Positions 37,137-42,641 of a stretch of 42,641 nucleotides of DNA are shown here, one piece after another. The stretch comes from a virus. The first letter of the stretch is position 1; each line of letters opens with the position of its first letter. Below the pieces are notes generated by a model. The model had not been told where the DNA came from. It saw only the letters and a program-made list of their open reading frames with translations, and did not search any database. Made by a program: the position numbers and the translations under genes. The stretch spans positions 1 through 42,641 of IMG/VR virus record IMGVR_UViG_3300047312_000208; one strand, 5' to 3'.

Positions 37137-37539
37137 TCAGGTTTTGAACCCCCGTCAGAGCAGGACGATCGAGACCCCGGTCCGCGAGATCGCAGTCCCG
37201 GTCGGCAAAGTGATCGTCACCGGAGACATCTCCAAGGGAGATTCCGAGTCGATCATCGGCATCGAAGCCGGAGAATCCCACGTCTTCGATCCACCCGTCG
37301 CCGGGTTGACCGTCTTCGCGCCGGAGGGTGGCGCCAGGCTGTCGGTCTACTACCACGACGAAGAAGGTGCGCCGAGCGCTGCGCCGCCGGCCGCGTCCCG
37401 CAAGCGGGTTCGACGGAACCGCCCCAAAGCGGCTGCGAAGCGCGCCAAGCCCCAGAGCAAGAGCAAGAGCCCGAAGCCCTCCGCGGCGAAGACGTCGAAG
37501 AAGGCGTCGCGGGCGAAGACGACCTCGAGGAAGCGCTAG
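37126..37539 (+). CDS. Protein with beta domain and histone-like basic tail
   Basis: A 137-aa protein; ATG 37126 follows AAAGGAG. Residues 1-80 form a beta-type domain (TIETPVREIAVPVGKVIVTG). Residues about 84-137 are almost only Lys, Arg, Ala, Ser and Pro, like the tails of histone H1-type proteins. It may bind DNA inside or at the surface of the capsid. The tail's simple codon pattern suggests slippage-driven expansion. Confidence 0.7.
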   Translation: MPANQVLNPRQSRTIETPVREIAVPVGKVIVTGDISKGDSESIIGIEAGESHVFDPPVAGLTVFAPEGGARLSVYYHDEEGAPSAAPPAASRKRVRRNRPKAAAKRAKPQSKSKSPKPSAAKTSKKASRAKTTSRKR

Positions 37540-37542
37540 GCG

Positions 37543-37941
37543 ATGGATACCAAGATCGCCCTGCTCTCCTCCGAAGAACGAGCCGCGACGACGTCGACGG
37601 ACGACATCAGCTCCCACGTTGACGACGACGGGGCGATGTTCTTCCTCGATGTCACCAAAGCCCCCAACACGGAAGAGAAACTCACCCTCATAGTCGAAGC
37701 CAAGGACGAGGCCAGCGGCAAGTACGTGCCGATCACTGCGTTCGCGGCCTCCAAAAAAGGCTCCGAACTCGGCGCCGGGGTGACGCTCACCTTCGTCGTC
37801 GCCAACTCTGTCATTGCGACGGCAGCGGTGACCGGGCTCGAAGTCCAGGGTCTGCCGATCCCCAAGCATTTCCGGGTCACGGTCAAACACTCTGCGGCCT
37901 CGAAATGGACCTACACGCTGGGGATGCAGTTTCTCGGCTGA
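37543..37941 (+). CDS. Putative head decoration/minor capsid protein
   Basis: A 132-aa protein with predicted beta-strands (AMFFLDVTKAPNTEEKLTLI, GVTLTFVVANSVIATAAVTG), Ser/Thr/Ala-rich, no enzyme motif. Position between terminase and portal and the beta-rich fold fit a decoration or minor capsid protein. Family not recognised. Confidence 0.6.
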   Translation: MDTKIALLSSEERAATTSTDDISSHVDDDGAMFFLDVTKAPNTEEKLTLIVEAKDEASGKYVPITAFAASKKGSELGAGVTLTFVVANSVIATAAVTGLEVQGLPIPKHFRVTVKHSAASKWTYTLGMQFLG

Positions 37942-38219
37942 TGGACGGGTCCACCCTCCTCTGCCTGGTCCTCGTGGCCTACATCGCTTGGCGCGAGCGC
38001 GCCCATGCCGTAGAGCGGCATTGGCTCCTCTCGCGCCGTGGCGGCGTTCCTCCTGCCCCGTTTGCTTCCTCCCGGCGGCGGGGTAGGGGAGGCGGCGCTC
38101 CGCGCGTCATATCGGCGGAGGACGACAAGGCGTTCAACGAGTGGCGGGACTCGCAGGTGCCACCCGAGCAGGTGCCGGCGGAGGACGACGAGGTCGAGCC
38201 CGAGGAGGAGATCGAGTAG
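37941..38219 (+). CDS. Small N-terminally anchored membrane protein
   Basis: A 92-aa protein. Residues 4-16 (STLLCLVLVAYIA) form a short N-terminal hydrophobic segment, then a basic linker and a very acidic C-terminus (EDDEVEPEEEIE). ATG 37941 overlaps the previous stop. Function unknown. Confidence 0.65.
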   Translation: MDGSTLLCLVLVAYIAWRERAHAVERHWLLSRRGGVPPAPFASSRRRGRGGGAPRVISAEDDKAFNEWRDSQVPPEQVPAEDDEVEPEEEIE

Positions 38220-40442
38220 ATGGCCATCTCCGCCGTCGTAGACAAGGTCGCTGGGGCCGCGGAAGCGGCGCTTGACAAGGTCAACCCGCCGAAGCCGCCA
38301 CCGATCCCCCCGGAGATCGAGAAGAAGCTCAAACGCGGCCGCGAACGTCTCGCCCAGGTCGCGCCTCGTCGGCGAGAGGGGGTCGAGTTCGCCCGCGGCA
38401 ACCACTACGTCTCGATCGACAAAAGCGGGCTCAAACTGGTCGAGCAGTCGACGGTGCCGAAGTGGGCTGGGGGCGAAAAGCCCGACCACCGCGTGCGCCG
38501 CTCGAGGGATCTGATCGGGCCGATCCTCAAGTCGAAGATCTCCGGCGCCACCCAGCGGATCCCCGGCTATGAAGTCGTCCCCTCCTCCAGCGATCCCGAA
38601 GACTATGCGGCGACCCGGATCAGCGAAAAGGTGCTCACCGCCGGCTACACACTGTGGAAGCTGAAGCGCGCCTTCCGCCGCCTGGTCTGGAACGCCCTGG
38701 TAACCGAGGAAGCCTTCATCGCCCCGATCTGGGACGCGGGTGTCGGGCCCTTCATCGAAGCCCCTGACGGCAAGCAGGTGGGGATGGGCGAGGTCCGTGC
38801 GGTCGTCTACTCGGGCCTCGAGGTCATTTGGGAGCCCGGTGTGCCTTACGAGGAGTCACCGTGGATGGCGATCGAGCACGCTCGGCCGATAGATCAGGTC
38901 GAAGCCGAACCTGACTTCATCGAAGGCATGAAACTGAAGGCCGACGCCGACTCGAAGTCGATGGAGAACGGGCTCGGGCTCAAGGAAAAGCCGAAGGGCG
39001 GCAACCTCTGCATCGTCACCGAGTTCTTCGAGCGGCCTTGCCTGAAGTACCCGAAGGGCTACCGGAAAGTCTTCGCCAACGGCCGCGAAATCTTCCCCGT
39101 CGAGGATTACCCGCTCGAAAACCACAAGGGCGAAGTGGTGGACGAGCCGTTCCTCAAACGGATCGCCTACTCGATCGACGGGATCTCCGATCGCGATCGT
39201 GGCCTCGTGCAGTCGATGATCGAGTCGATGCGCCAGTACGACTACGGCGCCAACAAGGCGGCCGAGTACCTGCAGCTCGTCTTGGTCCCGCAGATGATGG
39301 CGGCTGAGGGCTCGGTCAAGGGTGTGTTGAACGACGAGCCCGGCGGTGTGGTCGAGATCGACCCCGACGCCTGGGCCGAAGGCGAAGCCAAATGGCGCGA
39401 AATGCCGCCGATGCCCCGCGAGTACATGGAGATGCAGTCCGCGGCGCAGACGGAGATGAACGAAATCGCGCACAACTTCGAAGTGCCCCAGGGTGTGCGC
39501 TCGGCCCAGGCCCTGAGCTTCATCTCCGAAAAGGACACACTCGCCTGGAACGACTTCATGGAAGACCTGGCGGAGGCTTACGCCGGCTTCGCCCGCGACG
39601 CCCTGTGCCTCGTACAGCTCCACTACACCGAGGACCGCATGGTGAAGTTCCGCGGGCTCACTGGCTGGGAGGCCGTCGCCGACTTCCGCGGCGCCGACAT
39701 TCACGGACAGACCGATGTTCGCGTCAACGCCGGCTCCCTGGAACCGCTGACCCAGGCGAAGATCGAACAGCGGATTCTCTCCTGGGTCGGCCCCACCGGC
39801 CTCTTCCCCGGCCACTTCCCGCCGGAGCTGGTAATGCGGGCGCTCAGCGCCAACGACCTCGACGTGCTCAACCAGTCCTACGAAGAGGACGAAGCGCGGG
39901 TCAACTTCATCATCTCCCAGATTCGCTCGGGTAAATTCTGGGACCTCCCCGATCGCCCCGCCTTCCCCGGCGAGGAAGTCCCGAAAAAGAACCCCCTGAC
40001 AGGCGAAGTCGAATGGGTGCGGCCGCCGGCCGAAGGCACACCGCCGGAGACCGATTCCGAAACCGGAGAACCAGTTCCCGGCACCGGCACCGAAGCGGTT
40101 CCGGGGATCCCGGTGCTCGAGACGATGTTGCCGGGCTGGATGCCGCGGCCCTTCGACAACATCGCGGTCCACAAACTGCGGATCGAGACCTTCATGAAGT
40201 CCGACGAGTGGTCCCACCTGCCACCCGTAGATCAGAAGGCGACGATGGATTACTACCGCGCCCTGATCGATCTCGAGACCAAAAACGCTGCCCGTGCCAA
40301 CGAACTCCAGACCGAACGGGCAGAGCAGATGGGGATGCAGAACGCAGCCAAACCACAGGGCGCGAAACCACTTCCCTCCCAGCCCTCACCTGAGGGTGAA
40401 GGCGAAGGCGGCGGGGAAGCCCCCAGCCAGCCGGCCGAATAA
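38220..40442 (+). CDS. Portal protein
   Basis: A 740-aa protein starting one base after the preceding stop. The N-terminus (REGVEFARGNHYVSI) is typical of P22/T7-type podoviral portals, and its large size agrees. The dodecameric portal forms the vertex through which terminase pumps DNA. The C-terminal 130 residues are Pro/Gly/Glu-rich and probably the flexible barrel/crown region. It is followed by scaffold and capsid genes, as usual. Confidence 0.85.
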   Translation: MAISAVVDKVAGAAEAALDKVNPPKPPPIPPEIEKKLKRGRERLAQVAPRRREGVEFARGNHYVSIDKSGLKLVEQSTVPKWAGGEKPDHRVRRSRDLIGPILKSKISGATQRIPGYEVVPSSSDPEDYAATRISEKVLTAGYTLWKLKRAFRRLVWNALVTEEAFIAPIWDAGVGPFIEAPDGKQVGMGEVRAVVYSGLEVIWEPGVPYEESPWMAIEHARPIDQVEAEPDFIEGMKLKADADSKSMENGLGLKEKPKGGNLCIVTEFFERPCLKYPKGYRKVFANGREIFPVEDYPLENHKGEVVDEPFLKRIAYSIDGISDRDRGLVQSMIESMRQYDYGANKAAEYLQLVLVPQMMAAEGSVKGVLNDEPGGVVEIDPDAWAEGEAKWREMPPMPREYMEMQSAAQTEMNEIAHNFEVPQGVRSAQALSFISEKDTLAWNDFMEDLAEAYAGFARDALCLVQLHYTEDRMVKFRGLTGWEAVADFRGADIHGQTDVRVNAGSLEPLTQAKIEQRILSWVGPTGLFPGHFPPELVMRALSANDLDVLNQSYEEDEARVNFIISQIRSGKFWDLPDRPAFPGEEVPKKNPLTGEVEWVRPPAEGTPPETDSETGEPVPGTGTEAVPGIPVLETMLPGWMPRPFDNIAVHKLRIETFMKSDEWSHLPPVDQKATMDYYRALIDLETKNAARANELQTERAEQMGMQNAAKPQGAKPLPSQPSPEGEGEGGGEAPSQPAE

Positions 40443-40525
40443 CACTCTTACCGCCGAACCCGCGACACGCACTCGGCAACTTGGCGAACCCGCCGTAAGG
40501 CACTCGCCCGAAAGAAGGAGTCATC

Positions 40526-41425
40526 ATGCACGCAGTTGAGGCCCCTGCCTCTCGGCAGGATCAGCCCACGGCACTTGCTCACCTGGACGACGTCCTCGAG
40601 CTTGCCCGTCTACACGAACCACTCTGGCCTGAGATGCGAGAAGAGGCGCGTCGGTCGGGGCTCGTGAACGAGGCGCCCGAACCTGGCGGCGGCGAGGAAG
40701 GCGGGGAGCCAACACCCGGTCCCGAGGGCGAGGCGCCCGAGGGTGCTGAGGGTGAGGAGTCCTTCACGGACTTCGATCTCGACAGCCTCGACGGGGACGC
40801 ACGTAGGGCCGCTGAAGCCGCTGAAAAGCGGATGCAGGCGGACTACACCCGCAAGACCCAGGAGGCTGCCCAGAGAGTCACGGAGGCAGAGCAGTACCAG
40901 GCGATAGTGGAAGGGCTCGAGGACCCACAGCGGGCACCGGAGATCCTTCGCATTCTCGGCTGGGACCTGGAGGACGAAGGACAAGAGGAGTTGCCGCTCG
41001 AGGAGGAGTTCGAGCCGAGAGACCCACGGGTCGATCAGCTCGAGCAGCGCCTCGCCGAACGGGAGCGGATGGATGAGATTCGGCAGGAAGAACAGGCCGA
41101 GGACCAGTCCATCGCCGAGCAGATCGAATCTGCCGAGACTGAGCTGGAGCACAAGTTCTCGGAGGAGGAAATCGGTTTCCTCTACCTGTACGCCGACGAA
41201 TATCGCGACGAGCAGGGCAACCCCAACGTGAAGGCCGCAATCGACCTTCTCGAAGGGATCGTCTCCTCTCGCCAGCAAAGCTGGATCGAGACCAAGAAGG
41301 CCCCACGCCGGCTCCGCCAGGGCAAACCTGCCAACCGTGAGGTTGACCTGTCCACAGAGAGCCGAGAGGATCGCATCAAGCGGATGGCAGAGGCTGCCGA
41401 GGCTGCGCGCGGTTCTGCGGTGTAG
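40526..41425 (+). CDS. Scaffold-like protein
   Basis: A 299-aa very acidic protein, ATG 40526 after GAAGGAG. Glu/Gly/Pro-rich N-terminal third, then long charged helices (residues 90-245) and a basic C-terminal end (APRRLRQGKPANRE), which is where podoviral scaffolds bind coat protein. Placed between portal and capsid genes, the canonical scaffold slot. No protease is encoded nearby, as in T7 and P22 type assembly. Confidence 0.75.
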   Translation: MHAVEAPASRQDQPTALAHLDDVLELARLHEPLWPEMREEARRSGLVNEAPEPGGGEEGGEPTPGPEGEAPEGAEGEESFTDFDLDSLDGDARRAAEAAEKRMQADYTRKTQEAAQRVTEAEQYQAIVEGLEDPQRAPEILRILGWDLEDEGQEELPLEEEFEPRDPRVDQLEQRLAERERMDEIRQEEQAEDQSIAEQIESAETELEHKFSEEEIGFLYLYADEYRDEQGNPNVKAAIDLLEGIVSSRQQSWIETKKAPRRLRQGKPANREVDLSTESREDRIKRMAEAAEAARGSAV

Positions 41426-41449
41426 TAACAACCCTAAAAGGAGGCGTCC

Positions 41450-42641
41450 ATGCCGGCAACCGACATTACGGTAGTCGAAGCGACGCTGAAAGAGGGCTGG
41501 ACCCAGGACACCTTGGAGACCCAGTTCCTCAAGGACGACGAACTGATGAAACAGCTCGGCGTCCGCAACCCAGACGAGCTGATCGGTGACGTCGCACTTA
41601 CTGCGGTGCACACCGGACGCGGCGGTGGGTTCACGATGGTCCCGCCCACGGGATCTCGGGCGACCAACTCGCCCGACTCGCAGAAGACCAACCAGGCGAA
41701 ATGGACTCTTCGCCGGGCCTTCAACTCGATCGAAATCGACACGGCAGCGATCAAGCGGACTGGCAACAACAGCCAGGCCGTAGCTCGCGTGGTGGATACG
41801 GAGGTTTCAGGCACCGTCTCCGACACGCAGAAACAGATCGTCCGCCAGCTCGTGACCGATCAGAGCGGGTTTATCTGCGCGATCAAGAAACAGGGCGCGA
41901 AAGGCAAAACTGTCGAACTCGCAACGACCGGAGCTCTCGGGCTCGGGATCGAGGCGACGCGGCAGCAGTGGTTGCCGATCGGCCAGGAGATCGACATCGG
42001 TTCGGAAGAAGAAGAGGCCGTCGTCGCAGACGGTGCGGAAATCACCGCCTTCAGCGACCTCGAAACCAAACCGACGATCACCTTGAACAAAGAAGTCGAA
42101 AAAGAAAAAGAAGGCAACATCTCGATCAAGAATTCCCGGTCGGGCAAAACCTCTTTTTCGATGAACGGCTTCCGCAACATGGCAAGCCTGACTCTGAAAT
42201 TTGGGGAATTGGATCCCGCTACAGAGCCGGGTTGGGTCGCGGCGTTCGCCGACGCGACCGGCGGCGCGATCACCCGTCAGCGGGTAATCAAAGGCCGTCG
42301 CAAGGTGCGGCAGAGGGGTGTCAATCCCGATTGGGCTTGGACCTCACTGAAGCAGGTCGAAGCGCTCGAAAACGAGACCTACCCACAGGTCCGTTTCCAG
42401 GGCACTGACGGCCAGAACACGGGCGACGGGGAGTCGATCATGATCGGCAACCTGCGCGTCCAGGCGCACGAGGATTGCCCGGAGGGCGATTTCACGTACG
42501 TCAAGCAGGAACACGTTTTCATGATCCGGGACGAGCAGCCTTACTGGCTCACCCAGAAGTACGGAAACGGGATCCTGATGCCACAGGCAAGCTCCACCTT
42601 CCTGTACGGATCGCTGGAGTGGTACGTCGAGCTGGCTTGCA
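41450..42641 (+). CDS. Major capsid protein, runs off the right edge
   Basis: ATG 41450 after AAAGGAGG. The frame is open to the window's end (397 full codons) and, through the 127-bp overlap, continues to the TAG at 166-168, for a 410-aa protein. N-terminal helical segment (TVVEATLKEGWTQDTLETQF) resembles HK97-fold coat proteins of podoviruses. It follows the scaffold gene. Identification rests on position, length and general pattern. Confidence 0.8.
   Translation, partial: MPATDITVVEATLKEGWTQDTLETQFLKDDELMKQLGVRNPDELIGDVALTAVHTGRGGGFTMVPPTGSRATNSPDSQKTNQAKWTLRRAFNSIEIDTAAIKRTGNNSQAVARVVDTEVSGTVSDTQKQIVRQLVTDQSGFICAIKKQGAKGKTVELATTGALGLGIEATRQQWLPIGQEIDIGSEEEEAVVADGAEITAFSDLETKPTITLNKEVEKEKEGNISIKNSRSGKTSFSMNGFRNMASLTLKFGELDPATEPGWVAAFADATGGAITRQRVIKGRRKVRQRGVNPDWAWTSLKQVEALENETYPQVRFQGTDGQNTGDGESIMIGNLRVQAHEDCPEGDFTYVKQEHVFMIRDEQPYWLTQKYGNGILMPQASSTFLYGSLEWYVELAC
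42515..42641. repeat. 127-bp terminal direct repeat (right copy)
   Basis: Identical to 1-127. Remove one copy to obtain the circular sequence of 42,514 bp. Confidence 0.93.

Noticed and set aside
38856-40217. 453-aa open frame on the minus strand
   Set aside because: Antisense to the portal gene. High-GC codon structure opens long antisense frames; no ribosome-binding site and no domain pattern.

Overview
The window is the complete genome of a tailed, probably podovirus-like, dsDNA bacteriophage recovered as a circular contig. The first 127 bases (1-127) are repeated exactly as the last 127 (42515-42641), and one open frame, the presumed major capsid gene, runs off the right edge and continues in frame at the left edge to a stop at 166-168. 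The unit genome is therefore about 42,514 bp. DNA is high in G+C, genes are packed with ATGA, GTGA and TGATG overlaps, and several promoters look actinobacterial (TTGACN, 17-18 bp spacer, TAGGNT), some apparently giving leaderless mRNAs. A high-GC host, perhaps an actinobacterium, is an inference; nothing identifies the host directly.

Layout, reading round the circle. (1) Packaging and head: small terminase-like protein (26405), large terminase (35194), portal (38220), acidic scaffold-like protein (40526), major capsid (41450 through the junction to 168). (2) Connector, tail and ejection: 241-12164, including a gp11-like adaptor, a nozzle/propeller-like protein, a 652-aa tail fibre with a collagen-like segment, three low-complexity basic proteins and a 1441-aa putative ejection protein. 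(3) Lysis: 12166-13897, three small membrane proteins and an amidase endolysin. (4) DUF5662, HNH-like and RusA-like genes (13897-15139). (5) Early and accessory block (15310-18825): several small genes, a catalytic-domain-only tyrosine recombinase next to a tRNA-3'-end-like sequence (candidate attP), and promoter-terminator pairs. (6) Replication and recombination: an HTH initiator carrying three 20-bp-spaced palindromes inside its own gene (candidate origin), DnaB-like helicase, Cas4/RecB-like nuclease, Sak4-like ATPase, and a DUF669-like ssDNA-binding protein with a DDDIPF tail. (7) A regulatory zone at 25744-26404 with a tRNA-like element and a leaderless zinc-finger gene.

The only leftward genes are a six-gene cassette at 29345-27122. 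It ends with a secreted zinc metalloprotease (HExxHxxGxxH). Two of its intercistronic spacers are homologous 71-nt elements, each with a perfect 7-bp hairpin capped by a tRNA T-loop sequence. Two stem positions differ between the copies by compensatory base-pair swaps, which points to selection on RNA structure. This is the most unusual thing in the window. A 13-bp sequence recurs at the promoter of the zinc-finger gene and in the intergenic control region of the leftward cassette (a third site shares 10 bp), suggesting one shared regulator. Between this region and the large terminase lie about fifteen small, mostly unrecognised genes, one of which resembles the anti-sigma factor FlgM.
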